NCBI RefSeq assembly: GCF_965232925.1
Contig: NZ_CBDDRA010000002.1
Coordinates: forward strand, 124,001-188,000
DNA: 64,000 nucleotides
From: Tumidithrix helvetica
GTDB taxonomy: Bacteria; Cyanobacteriota; Cyanobacteriia; Pseudanabaenales; Pseudanabaenaceae
Direction: 5' to 3'
Shown piece after piece: positions 1 to 7,370 of this stretch (positions are counted from its first letter, which is position 1; each line of letters begins with the position of its first letter). The notes below the pieces were generated by a model. It saw only the letters and a list, made by a program, of their open reading frames with translations. It was not told where the DNA came from and made no database searches. The position numbers and the translations under genes were made by a program.

Positions 1-381
1 CTCTAGGGTCGGATCTGCCAAAAAAGCCGAACAGATATGCCCTTCTAAATGATGTACGCCAACCAGTGGCTTTTGATGCAACATCGCCAAAGTCTTTGCC
101 GCAGTTACTCCTACCATCAATGCTCCAATTAACCCCGGCGCAGCCGTCACGGCAATACCATCAATCTCTGCCCATGTTTTGCCAGAATCTTTATATGCCT
201 GCGCGATCGCATAGTTAATCGTCTCAACATGCTGCCGTGCCGCAATTTCAGGCACGACGCCCCCCCAAGCGGAGTGGATCAGAATTTGGGAAGACACAAC
301 GTTGCTAAGAATCGTGCGATCGCGGATTACAGCCACCGCAGTCTCATCACAGCTCGTCTCGATCGCAAGTACAGTTGGCAT
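1..381 (-). CDS. tsaD: tRNA N6-adenosine threonylcarbamoyltransferase TsaD, N-terminal part
   Basis: The first 127 codons are present and the gene runs off the left edge of the window. TsaD transfers threonylcarbamoyl from TC-AMP to A37 of tRNAs that read ANN codons, working with TsaB and TsaE. The start at 381 gives MPTVLAIETSCDETAVAV, the typical ASKHA-fold opening of the family. Near the truncated end is the metal-binding motif HHLEGH followed by ICSAF. No clear ribosome binding site precedes the ATG; the upstream DNA is AT-rich. The gene is divergent from psaF. The identification is secure; only the C-terminal two thirds are missing. Confidence 0.95.
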   Translation of the reverse strand, partial: MPTVLAIETSCDETAVAVIRDRTILSNVVSSQILIHSAWGGVVPEIAARQHVETINYAIAQAYKDSGKTWAEIDGIAVTAAPGLIGALMVGVTAAKTLAMLHQKPLVGVHHLEGHICSAFLADPTLE

Positions 382-633
382 TTTTTAATTATTCGTTATC
401 AGTTATTCATTATCAGGTTTCGGTTATCAAGAGTCGATTAGCGATTAAAAATTGGCTGTTTCTTGGGCGCTAAATGCTAAAAGCTAACAGCTAACGGCTC
501 TAATCTGATTAATTAAATTTACAGGTTGTGAAGTTTGCTTTACCGAGGTACACGCACAGATATATGATCCAGTGCTAAGTTCTTAACAAGAATATCCCTT
601 ATTTACTTTACCTAACTTTACAAAGGTAAGTCT

Positions 634-1200
634 ATGCGAAGACTGTTTGCTCTTATTTTAGTATTCAGCATGTGGTTTGGTTTCAGCCTCGCCACTGCAC
701 CTGCTGCTCTAGCAGATTTCTCTGCGCTTACTCCTTGCAGTAAGTCCGCTGCCTTTCAACAACGTCTTAGTACAGAAGTTGATGGCTACTCAACCCGTTT
801 GGCAAAGTTTACCCCTGGTAGCGCTCCTGCCAAATATCTAGCTGGCAAAATTGACGCAACCAAAGCTCGTTTTGCTAAATATGCCGACTCTAGCCTCTTG
901 TGTGGTGAAGATGGTCTACCCCATCTGATCTCTGACGGTCGTTGGAGTCATGCTGGTGAATTCCTAATTCCTAGCGTTATGTTCCTGTTTATCACTGGCT
1001 GGATTGGCTGGGTTGGTCGCGACTACTTGCGCGCAGTCCGCAAATCTGATGATGCTTGTGGTAAAGAAATCGTGTTGGATGTGCCTTTAGCTGTCAAATT
1101 TATGTTGACTGGCTTTATTTGGCCTCTTGCCGCTCTCAAGGAATTTGCTAGTGGTGAATTACTAGCTCCTGAAAAAGAAGTAACTGTTTCACCTCGCTAA
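634..1200 (+). CDS. psaF: Photosystem I subunit III PsaF
   Basis: PsaF is a lumen-exposed subunit of photosystem I and lies on the electron donor side (plastocyanin/cytochrome c6). The 188-residue protein has a signal peptide with a likely cut after Ala27 (APAALA, then DFS). The mature chain has the two conserved cysteines in LTPC (Cys35) and LLCGEDG. A hydrophobic segment around FLFITGWIGWVGRDYL and a C-terminal hydrophobic stretch (FMLTGFIWPLAAL) follow. The length matches the cyanobacterial family (about 165 mature residues). psaJ follows 42 bp downstream, the usual psaFJ operon, and the pair ends at the hairpin at 1464-1503. Confidence 0.98.
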   Translation: MRRLFALILVFSMWFGFSLATAPAALADFSALTPCSKSAAFQQRLSTEVDGYSTRLAKFTPGSAPAKYLAGKIDATKARFAKYADSSLLCGEDGLPHLISDGRWSHAGEFLIPSVMFLFITGWIGWVGRDYLRAVRKSDDACGKEIVLDVPLAVKFMLTGFIWPLAALKEFASGELLAPEKEVTVSPR

Positions 1201-1242
1201 TTAAACCCTAGCTTTTAAGCCTTCCTTAGGAGAAATATATCG

Positions 1243-1359
1243 ATGATTAATTTTTTATCTTCTGCACCCGTGATAACCACCATTTGGATGTCTATCACTG
1301 CAGGTGTTTTAATTGAAGCAAATCGCTTTTTCCCCGATCTGCTGATATTCCCTTTCTAG
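1243..1359 (+). CDS. psaJ: Photosystem I subunit IX PsaJ
   Basis: This 38-residue, one-helix membrane subunit sits beside PsaF in photosystem I and helps position it. The sequence starts MINFLSSAPVITTIWM and ends LIEANRFFPDLLIFPF. The EANRFFPDLL box is the family hallmark. A ribosome binding site (TAGGAGAAAT) lies just upstream of the ATG. It is co-directional with psaF (42 bp apart) and almost certainly co-transcribed with it. Confidence 0.96.
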   Translation: MINFLSSAPVITTIWMSITAGVLIEANRFFPDLLIFPF

Positions 1360-1463
1360 TATTCACTGGCATTCTTTATAGATTGCATCCTGAAATGCTT
1401 AGTAGCAGGGTTTTTTGCTAATTGACGCACTAAACTGCCTTCAAAAAACAAAAGCTCTGAATG

Positions 1464-1503
1464 AAAAAGGGGTTTGGGAAGTATATTTCCTAAGCCCCTT
1501 TTT
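1464..1503 (+). terminator. Rho-independent terminator of psaFJ
   Basis: A long hairpin: AAAAAGGGG at 1464-1472 pairs with CCCCTTTTT at 1495-1503, and the inner arms (TTTGGGAA and TTCCTAAG) continue the stem with G-U pairs around a short ATAT-type loop. The 3' arm ends in a T run. It lies about 105 bp after psaJ with no gene between. From here to 1792 I see no other gene, only AT-rich DNA and one HIP1 site. Confidence 0.85.
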
Positions 1504-1792
1504 CACAACTAACATTTCATGGGGTATAGTTCTGAGGGAAATTCAGTTTTATTTAGTTTTGCGATCGCATTATAAAAAAATTACTATATAAACCTATAGT
1601 TCACTCAAATAGTTTTCTATATTGCACAAATTCAGAACTTACGCATTCATGCGACATAAACCCTGTTACCAAGACATCTGAGAATGAAGCATTAACTTCT
1701 TTGCGTTTAGGTACTTGATGCAATTCCACTAAAATCCGAGACCCTCGCGTAGGTTCCAAAGTTCTATTCATCAAGTTTTAGGAGATACATCT

Positions 1793-1993
1793 ATGAAAGT
1801 TGGCGATCAAGTAAGAATTCGGTCATCCTCTGGCAGTTGGAATCGCAAAAAAGGTCAAGTTGTCAAGTTGGCTCCCTGTGATTCCGCACTTAACAAAGAA
1901 AAATCAAGTTGTGAATATTTAGTTTCTTTTGAGGTATCTACAGGCAGATATGTCAGCAACTGGTTTATGACAAACGATTTAGAGGCGATTTAA
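1793..1993 (+). CDS. Small hypothetical protein, possible SH3/KOW-like barrel
   Basis: A 66-residue protein preceded by a good ribosome binding site (AGGAGATACATCT then ATG). It starts MKVGDQVRIRSSSGSWNRKK and is rich in beta-forming residues and lysines. The opening VGDQVRI...KKGQVVKL resembles small SH3-like or KOW-type barrels. I do not recognise a specific family. It is isolated between the psaFJ terminator and a hairpin at 2041-2096, so it is probably a single-gene unit. Function unknown; the coding call rests on the start signals and the plausible composition. Confidence 0.6.
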   Translation: MKVGDQVRIRSSSGSWNRKKGQVVKLAPCDSALNKEKSSCEYLVSFEVSTGRYVSNWFMTNDLEAI

Positions 1994-2040
1994 AACTGCG
2001 CATGAAATTGCAAGTCTATAAATTTCTGGTTTGGTAAGGC

Positions 2041-2096
2041 AAAGCATTCGGAATAAATGCGTTCGTCGATTCTCAAGATTGATGCTCGAATGCTTT
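2041..2096 (+). terminator. Hairpin after the small gene, possible terminator
   Basis: A perfect 10-bp inverted repeat, AAAGCATTCG (2041-2050) and CGAATGCTTT (2087-2096), with a 36-base loop, 47 bp after the stop of the 66-residue gene. It could end that gene or the convergent methyltransferase gene. There is no long T run, so termination is only inferred. Confidence 0.4.
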
Positions 2097-2206
2097 ATCT
2101 ATGTCAAGAAATTTCCCTAGAAATTGCAGGTTTCTCGAAAATGTTTAAAACTCGATTGAATTAAGGTGCAGATGCGAAAAGTTCTACACCTTTATTTATT
2201 GACTAA

Positions 2207-2890
2207 TTAAGGTTTACAAATTTTCAACATCTGATTGCCCCCACGTTGAAATTCATAGTCAACGGGTTGAATTTCTGGTTGATATCCTTGCTGCGTTAGT
2301 GTCTCGACGATGGTTGTTAAATAGGGAGATGGCTCTCCTGAGATAGTTAACAAAGGAAAAATTCTGACTTCTTTGGCAACTCGGCACATTTCCGCGATCG
2401 CTTCATCGTGGAATGTCTCAGACAGTTGTGCAGAATAAGCAAATAAAAAATGAGAGCATAGCGCCAAGTCAAACTGCTGTGTGGCAAACGAGAGTTGGGG
2501 CAGACTCTCCAGTAGGTATCTACCATTTTGCCAGCCCTTGGGAAAATCCGCTAAAAACAAATCCATGGCAGCCATGCGCACCTGACCGAGTTGCGTGGGT
2601 GAGGCAATATCTTGCCAAACATAACGGTCTAGATTCGCTGAAACCTGCTGAATAATGATGGTGTAGGTGGCATCAATCTGTTTCGCAATTTCTTCAACCC
2701 CAAATTGATAGATGGGATCGCAGGAAATTACATTGCCACCCTTTTGCGCGATCTCAGCATTAAAGCTCGCGGGCCCTGCGGCACAGTCGAGGATGCTCAG
2801 GCTTAAGTCTCGATCGCTGAGTGCAAACATCTTGATATATTCAGGCAGCGATCGCCCCCAAGGCACAACATTTTCAAGTTTTAAACCCAT
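2207..2890 (-). CDS. Class I SAM-dependent methyltransferase
   Basis: The 227-residue protein has a Rossmann methyltransferase core. Motif I is ILDCAAGPASF (about residues 33-43) and the acidic residue ending strand 2 is in VISCDPIY (Asp58). A later LALCSHFLF stretch fits motif IV. The C-terminal part (LKICKP end) is family-typical. Related proteins occur widely in cyanobacteria but have no assigned substrate known to me. The start at 2890 (ATG) gives MGLKLENVVPWGRSLPEY, which looks complete. It appears monocistronic. Confidence 0.85.
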   Translation of the reverse strand: MGLKLENVVPWGRSLPEYIKMFALSDRDLSLSILDCAAGPASFNAEIAQKGGNVISCDPIYQFGVEEIAKQIDATYTIIIQQVSANLDRYVWQDIASPTQLGQVRMAAMDLFLADFPKGWQNGRYLLESLPQLSFATQQFDLALCSHFLFAYSAQLSETFHDEAIAEMCRVAKEVRIFPLLTISGEPSPYLTTIVETLTQQGYQPEIQPVDYEFQRGGNQMLKICKP

Positions 2891-2987
2891 AATTGTTTTT
2901 GACCGTTAGCCAATCATCCCGAATTCCTAAACTTTAAGCGTACCAAAGACAACTTCAACTCCGCTCAGTTAAGGTTTAAACCCTATC

Positions 2988-3449
2988 CTAAATATTGTAG
3001 TGGGCAACAACTTTTGCGACCAAGCCCTCTGAATTTACAAACATTTGCTCTGCTGCAAATAGATCGTTGATACTGCGGTAGTAGACTACCAAGCTCTCTA
3101 CACTTAGCAAAACTTGCAATAGCTCAAACTTGAGATCTGGATAGGTGGCTAGACCTTTGGCAAAATAGGCTCTTAGTTCGGGTCTGCCTTTCACAGTTCC
3201 CGTGCGATCGCCGAGTAATTTATACCAATTTCTCTTGAATTTGCGACAGATCGGATTTTGTGTTCCGCGCAGAGCGCGGTCTTTTCAAAAAGATGCGTTG
3301 CATCATTTTTTGAAAATGGTATTAACAATGAAGGGAGAGGTAAATTCCACGTCCTCTGCATAATGGGACATGATTCGATCTAGATCGTGGGCATTTCAAG
3401 CCTCGATCCAAGCATGAGTGGTTTGTAAAGCGATCGCTTCAGTTAACAT
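2988..3449 (-). pseudogene. SnoaL/NTF2-like protein, broken by a miniature element and a nonsense codon
   Basis: Reading from the ATG at 3447-3449, the protein begins MLTEAIALQTTHAWIEA, then a TGA stands where the family has Trp, then NAHDLDRIMSHYAEDVEF, typical of SnoaL-like proteins. After the codons for SPFIV a 99-bp element intervenes (3223-3321). Removing it with one copy of its 3-bp duplication restores the frame into KLLGDRTGTVKGRPELRAYF and on to the stop at 2988. The ancestral protein would be about 119 residues. With two lesions the gene is dead. The family covers isomerases, cyclases and proteins of unknown role, so no function is assigned. Confidence 0.85.
3223..3321. mobile_element. 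99-bp MITE with TAA target duplication
   Basis: On the plus strand the element runs from TACCAATTTC (3223) to GAAAATGGTA (3321), giving imperfect terminal inverted repeats. TTA flanks both ends (3220-3222 and 3322-3324). The insertion site is certain because deleting the element plus one TTA rejoins a known protein motif in frame. It is too short to code. The flank could also be read as a TA duplication of the Tc1/mariner (IS630) type, so the parent family is inferred. A related end sequence occurs at 19734-19757. Confidence 0.8.
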
Positions 3450-3691
3450 GAAGTTTTTCTCTCTGTAATTTAGATTTGCCCGACCTATAGGTTTCAAGCC
3501 AAGTACCTAAAAAGCCTGATTCTGTTTGGATTGTAGCTAATTTTCTACAACCATTATGCGCTCGAAATATTCTTGTGGGTATGGTCTAGCGATCGGCAAT
3601 GATGGGACTGTCAAAATTTATGCAAACAAAAATATCAAGCACGCATTTCTTATGTCATAATCTATAAGCTTGAAAATTTTGCAGCGTTTAC

Positions 3692-3763
3692 GCCCTCATG
3701 GCTCAGGGGTAGAGCATCTCCTTGGTAAGGAGAAGGTCATGGGTTCAAATCCCATTGAGGGCT
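3692..3763 (+). tRNA. tRNA-Thr (GGT)
   Basis: A full cloverleaf can be drawn: acceptor GCCCTCA/TGAGGGC, D arm GCTC...GAGC, anticodon stem TCTCC/GGAGA around TTGGTAA (anticodon GGT), and T arm ATGGG/CCCAT around TTCAAAT. The length is 72 nt with T as discriminator; CCA is not encoded. A decayed mobile region starts right behind its 3' end, which makes it a candidate integration site. Confidence 0.95.
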
Positions 3764-3812
3764 TACGTTTCAAGAAGTTAATATTAAATGTCTACCCATT
3801 TTCTACCCAAAC

Positions 3813-4139
3813 TTATTTTGGGAGATTGTGGCTTTTTTGATTGCTCGGTAGACTTTTCTGCCAGTTTTCGATCCCCCTAAGATGAGCGTTATGCTCGTGC
3901 TGGTTTGCTACCCAATCTTGCAGTAGGTATGCATTGTATCGAATCGAAATTCTACCCATATTCTGGTAATGAATACCAGCAAGCAATTTGCCAGATTCGC
4001 GAAATTTCTTGAGTGTTTCGGTAGACTTTCCAATAATTCTTGCTGCCTGATGCTTGTCTACCCAAACTGAATTTGACAGCTTGCCAATACCTAGTAGCTT
4101 AAGTGCCTGATATTCTTGGTCGGTAACTTCAATCAGCAT
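3813..4139 (-). CDS. Small helix-turn-helix protein, excisionase-like
   Basis: A 108-residue protein. The central part, WVDKHQAARIIGKSTETLKK (about residues 26-45), followed by a wing-like MGRISIRYNAYLLQDW, fits a MerR/excisionase-type winged helix, as found in Xis proteins of integrated elements. It points toward the tRNA-Thr 50 bp away, as expected at one edge of an integrated element, but no integrase lies beside it. TCTACCC recurs several times around and inside the gene. Function is inferred from fold and position only. Confidence 0.6.
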   Translation of the reverse strand: MLIEVTDQEYQALKLLGIGKLSNSVWVDKHQAARIIGKSTETLKKFRESGKLLAGIHYQNMGRISIRYNAYLLQDWVANQHEHNAHLRGIENWQKSLPSNQKSHNLPK

Positions 4140-4324
4140 GATACTTTTGTCTACCCAATCAACTCAATTTGATAGTTGGCTTGAACTTTGGAGATAAAAA
4201 ACAAATTACAAAGTGCTTTGTGCGTAATGCCCCAACCACAGCGGGATTAGCGTAATTCAACGCAGCATGAGAAAAACCGCCTATACGCAATCAGCAGAGA
4301 GATAGCGATATTTCATGCCACCTC

Positions 4325-5437
4325 TCAAAACGGCTCCCACTCGTCCAACAAGGTTTCAGGATCGGCATAGTCAGGCAGAGCAATTCCTTCATCCGAAACC
4401 TCAAACCCCAGTTCTTGCGCCTGAGCGATCGCTTCTTTACGACATAGAGGCAGCACCCACTTTGCTCGCAACATCGCACACTTAGCACCGATAGTCATAA
4501 ACCCAACTGGCGGCACACGAACGGGCTGCATCGGAATTAAGCGATCGCTTTCCGCACGCTCGGCTAACGTTTGGCAATAGCGAACGTAACGCCGTTGCGT
4601 TTCAGGTTTGCGAGCGAGACTGCTAACCAGCAAATCTTCATTGAGCGAATCGCGTTCGGGTTGGTCGGGCATCTTGTGGATGCAATAGCCCACAATCCAG
4701 TCTCGAAAATCAGGATCGGAGATATCCAATCGAACGTGCTTTGGGGCTTTGTTTCCTTCGGCATCTCTACTTTCGACCGTGACAGTCACAACCTGTGAAG
4801 CATCTTGTGGCAATTTCTGCTCAGTATTTTCAAAATTTGCACTCTCAAAACTTGAAATTTCAAATTTTGAAACTTCAGGCGGCGGCGCGGAAAAATTGTC
4901 CTCACTGTTAGGCTTCGCCGTGCCAGGGGCAATCGCTTTTGCTAATTCAGGAATATTACCACCTTGTAAATCGCTAGCTATAGGAGCGCTCTCGACAGGG
5001 ACAAACTCTGCTTCCAAAGTTTCAAAATTCTCTCTCTCGGTTTGATTTTCGTCACGAGAGGGGACTAGGGGAGAGAGAGTATTTGTTAAGACCGTATTTG
5101 TTAAATCTTTATTTATATGTACTCGATTTTCCACAAGTGGGTTATCCACATCTGGGTTATCCACAAGTGGATTATCGACAACTGGCTCATCCAATTGTGG
5201 ATTTTTCATAACTGGGTTATCCGCATCTGGATAATCGCGATCTGGCTCGAAAGTTAGATCGTATTTTTGTTCTGGGTAGGGAGGGAGAGGTCTTTCGTAA
5301 ATCTCAAAATCCCAAGACTGAAAACAACCGTTCGGCGATCGCACGAAAACTCTGCGAATGTAACCAAGAGCGATCAACTCGGCGATCGCGGAACGGATAG
5401 CAGCTTCACCCTCCAAACATTCAGCCACTAAACCCAC
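4325..5437 (-). CDS. Phage/plasmid-type replication initiator with N-terminal winged helix, 5' end probably lost
   Basis: The 370-residue reading frame starts at a GTG (5437) with MGLVAECLEGEAAIRSAI and continues ELIALGYIRRV, the second half of the winged-helix domain of replication-type proteins. The open frame continues upstream only to 5461 (ILVYDFSIV), so the normal first 40-60 residues are missing. Residues about 70-105 form a pentapeptide repeat rich in DNP and V (DNPLVDNPDVDNPLV), encoded by a 15-bp DNA repeat with DnaA-box-like sequences. A long low-complexity linker follows, then a C-terminal domain (LLDEWEPF end). By analogy with lambda O, the origin may lie inside the gene. It is probably non-functional if truncated. 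Confidence 0.6.
   Translation of the reverse strand: MGLVAECLEGEAAIRSAIAELIALGYIRRVFVRSPNGCFQSWDFEIYERPLPPYPEQKYDLTFEPDRDYPDADNPVMKNPQLDEPVVDNPLVDNPDVDNPLVENRVHINKDLTNTVLTNTLSPLVPSRDENQTERENFETLEAEFVPVESAPIASDLQGGNIPELAKAIAPGTAKPNSEDNFSAPPPEVSKFEISSFESANFENTEQKLPQDASQVVTVTVESRDAEGNKAPKHVRLDISDPDFRDWIVGYCIHKMPDQPERDSLNEDLLVSSLARKPETQRRYVRYCQTLAERAESDRLIPMQPVRVPPVGFMTIGAKCAMLRAKWVLPLCRKEAIAQAQELGFEVSDEGIALPDYADPETLLDEWEPF
5127..5240. repeat. Intragenic 15-bp iterons with DnaA-box-like 9-mers
   Basis: Eight units at exactly 15-bp spacing start at 5127, 5142, 5157, 5172, 5187, 5202, 5217 and 5232 on the plus strand. The 9-mers are TTTTCCACA, TTATCCACA, TTATCCACA, TTATCGACA, then degenerate ones, then TTATCCGCA and TAATCGCGA. 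TTATCCACA is the classical DnaA box and TTTTCCACA is close to the cyanobacterial form. The array lies inside the replication-type gene and encodes its pentapeptide repeat, so protein-level repetition is the competing explanation. Confidence 0.7.
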
Positions 5438-5622
5438 GATCGAAAAGTCGTATACGAGAATTTACGAACAGATCGTAACGCAATGTCACGGGAGGTAAAA
5501 CTCGAGTGCGTAGCCATCGATCCGAGCAAATGCGTCAGATTGCCATTGCGATCGATGAAAAGGGACTAGATTTTGTCATGTTTTTGTGATTTGATTAACG
5601 ATCCAATAATCTAAAACCTATC

Positions 5623-6045
5623 ATGGGTAATCGTTTTTCTGGAATTGATTGTTTGGCACGGGTACGATTACCGCTGTTTTTATGCCCTGTTTCGGCGGGT
5701 CAGCATTCACCGACGGACGATTTTATTCAAGATTACATTACGGTTCCCGATGCGTTGGTGCCTCACCCAGAAACGACGTTTGCGTTACAGGTGGCTGGAG
5801 ATTCGATGAATGGTGCGGGTATTGTGGATCGAGATATTGTTTTTGTGAATCAGGCGGCTGAAGCGGTGCATGGCAAAATTGTGGTGGTGGCGATCGATGG
5901 AGAGCAGACGATCAAACGGCTGTACAGGCGCGATGGAATGCTAAAGCTTTTGCCTGAGAATCCCGACTATCAGCCGATTGCGATCCATCCTGAGATGGAG
6001 TTTGCGATCCAGGGTGTAGTGACGGGTTTGTTCAGACCGTATTAA
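5623..6045 (+). CDS. umuD: UmuD-like S24 self-cleaving protein, without umuC beside it
   Basis: UmuD cleaves itself in the SOS response and then supports the translesion polymerase UmuC. The 140-residue protein carries all key features: a cleavage site at Ala25-Gly26 (PVSAGQHSP), the catalytic serine in GDSMNGAGI (Ser61), and the catalytic lysine in TIKRLYRR (Lys98). The length and the C-terminal GVVTGLFRPY fit the family. No umuC follows; the only umuC sequence nearby is a C-terminal remnant on the other strand (7656-7922). I see no LexA box in the 180 bp upstream. The 3' end overlaps the convergent gene by 14 bp. Confidence 0.9.
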   Translation: MGNRFSGIDCLARVRLPLFLCPVSAGQHSPTDDFIQDYITVPDALVPHPETTFALQVAGDSMNGAGIVDRDIVFVNQAAEAVHGKIVVVAIDGEQTIKRLYRRDGMLKLLPENPDYQPIAIHPEMEFAIQGVVTGLFRPY

Positions 6046-6376
6046 TTTTTTTCTCGATCGCCTGAATCTCGGATTCTATCTGTCTCAATTTTTTGCCTGC
6101 GGTAAATTTAGCGCTCGCGAGGATATGTGCGTCGCTGTCGAGTTTGCCGATGTATCGCGATTTCTTGCCCGATAGCCACGCATGGGGTTTGTCTGATTTC
6201 CACACGACTTGGTCGAATTTTTTGCGACCGGGACGCGGCGGTACGCATCCTGCAAGGAATCGCTCGATCCAAACTCCTTTGGGGCTGGCTCCTTTTTCTT
6301 GCAAGGCGATCGCTTCTTTTTGGAGGTGGTAAATGCGTTCGGCGAGGGAGGTTCTAGGGGAAGGTTCACTCATCAC
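6032..6376 (-). CDS. Hypothetical 114-residue basic protein
   Basis: A charged protein starting MMSEPSPRTSLAERIYHLQK. It has an early helix (residues 10-28), a central tryptophan- and basic-rich part (KGVWIERFLAGCVPPRPGRK, then VVWKSDKPHAWLSGKK), and a helical C-terminus. I do not recognise a family. The composition looks like a real protein, and the SGKKSRYIG stretch suggests nucleic-acid contact, but that is inference. It overlaps the end of umuD by 14 bp in convergent orientation and lies in the decayed element behind tRNA-Thr. Confidence 0.5.
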   Translation of the reverse strand: MMSEPSPRTSLAERIYHLQKEAIALQEKGASPKGVWIERFLAGCVPPRPGRKKFDQVVWKSDKPHAWLSGKKSRYIGKLDSDAHILASAKFTAGKKLRQIESEIQAIEKKINTV

Positions 6377-6408
6377 TTTGAATTTCTTTCTCTGGGCTGG
6401 GAGCGGGA

Positions 6409-6669
6409 CTAGCGATAGAGATAGGCTGCGGAGACGACGAGTTTGGCGTAGTTGAATGCGATCGCGCTTCCATAGGTACGCTTCAATTTTCGATATTCAA
6501 ATATTTGCTCGACGACGAGCAGTTCAAAGATATTCCGTAAGCGATCGCATGGCGTTCTAGGGGAAAGGAGAATTCTGCCAACAGCATAGCAATATACGTT
6601 ACAAAATCCGATCGCGATCGGATTTTGTAACGAGTAGCGATCCACTTTGCATCTACCTGAAAATCGCAA
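6409..6669 (-). CDS. Doubtful small protein or gene remnant
   Basis: The open frame starts at a TTG and runs for 86 codons. Only the C-terminal part (EYRKLKRTYGSAIAFNYAKL) looks protein-like, being basic and amphipathic as in small phage or plasmid proteins. The upstream half spans a 36-bp perfect palindrome, which argues that the real start, if any, lies further in. No convincing ribosome binding site was found. Treat it as a remnant or a short real gene of unknown function. Confidence 0.3.
   Translation of the reverse strand: MRFSGRCKVDRYSLQNPIAIGFCNVYCYAVGRILLSPRTPCDRLRNIFELLVVEQIFEYRKLKRTYGSAIAFNYAKLVVSAAYLYR
6597..6632. repeat. Perfect 36-bp palindrome
   Basis: The left arm CGTTACAAAATCCGATCG (6597-6614) is followed directly by its exact reverse complement (6615-6632). 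There is no loop spacer. The centre CGATCG overlaps HIP1-like sequence. There is no T run, so a terminator is unlikely. It could be a binding site or a cruciform-forming site of the decayed element. Confidence 0.85.
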
Positions 6670-6722
6670 AAAAACTTTTACATTGATGCCTTTTGTAGCT
6701 GCTTCTGTAATTGCTTCGCAAT

Positions 6723-7370
6723 CTAGGCACTAGCAACATAGCAGCATTTTTCTTGCAGCGGACATTCTTCGCAATGAGGCTTTCTGGCAGTACAGACGAT
6801 CGCCCCGAAATCCAATAGCGTCAAATTCCACCTGCTAACGTTGCGTTTGGGCGCGATCGCATCTGCCGCCGACCAGAGGATTTTACAACGAGACTTAACA
6901 CGCTCACCTTTCAAACCAAAGAACCGTTCTATAATTCGCGCCACATTGGTATCGAGCACCGCTGCTGGTTGTCCGAAAGCATTCGCGCAAATAGAACGAG
7001 CCGTATATTTGCCAACACCAGGAAGCAAAAGCAATTCTTCTTCCATTGCTGGAATTTTACCTTGGTGCTTATCCATGACAATCCTTGCCGAACTGCACAA
7101 CCGCTCTGCTCTGAAAGAAAGCCCCAGTGGTTGCAGGACTTGGCTTACCTCCTCAACCGAGGCTACTGCAAGTACTTCCAAGGTTGGGTACCGAGCCATA
7201 AATTCCTCATAGATCGGCGAAGCTGTCGCAGCTACAGTTTTTTGCAACAGAAATTCAGCAACGAAGATGGCATAGGGTTCAGTCGTTCTACGCCAAGGAA
7301 AGTCACGCAGATTTTCATTTGCCCATCCTGCGAGTTTAGATTGAAACCATGCCACTGTTTTCTTTTTCAA
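6723..7370 (-). CDS. HhH-GPD DNA glycosylase with 4Fe-4S cluster, MutY/Mig-like
   Basis: The 215-residue protein belongs to the endonuclease III/MutY superfamily of base excision repair. It shows the helix-hairpin-helix LLPGVGKYTARS (about residues 115-126), the catalytic aspartate in AVLDTNVARI (Asp140), Glu39 in FVAEFLLQKT, and the iron-sulfur motif C-x6-C-x2-C-x5-C (Cys193, 200, 203, 209). It lacks the C-terminal NUDIX-like domain of full MutY. The residue after GVGK is Tyr122, where EndoIII has Lys and MutY has Ser; Tyr is typical of Mig-type T:G glycosylases that repair deaminated 5-methylcytosine. That subtype is inferred; no methyltransferase gene lies beside it. Confidence 0.85.
   Translation of the reverse strand: MKKKTVAWFQSKLAGWANENLRDFPWRRTTEPYAIFVAEFLLQKTVAATASPIYEEFMARYPTLEVLAVASVEEVSQVLQPLGLSFRAERLCSSARIVMDKHQGKIPAMEEELLLLPGVGKYTARSICANAFGQPAAVLDTNVARIIERFFGLKGERVKSRCKILWSAADAIAPKRNVSRWNLTLLDFGAIVCTARKPHCEECPLQEKCCYVASA

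Noticed and set aside
5438..5622. LexA/SOS box before umuD
   Set aside because: No match to known cyanobacterial or enterobacterial LexA sites was found.
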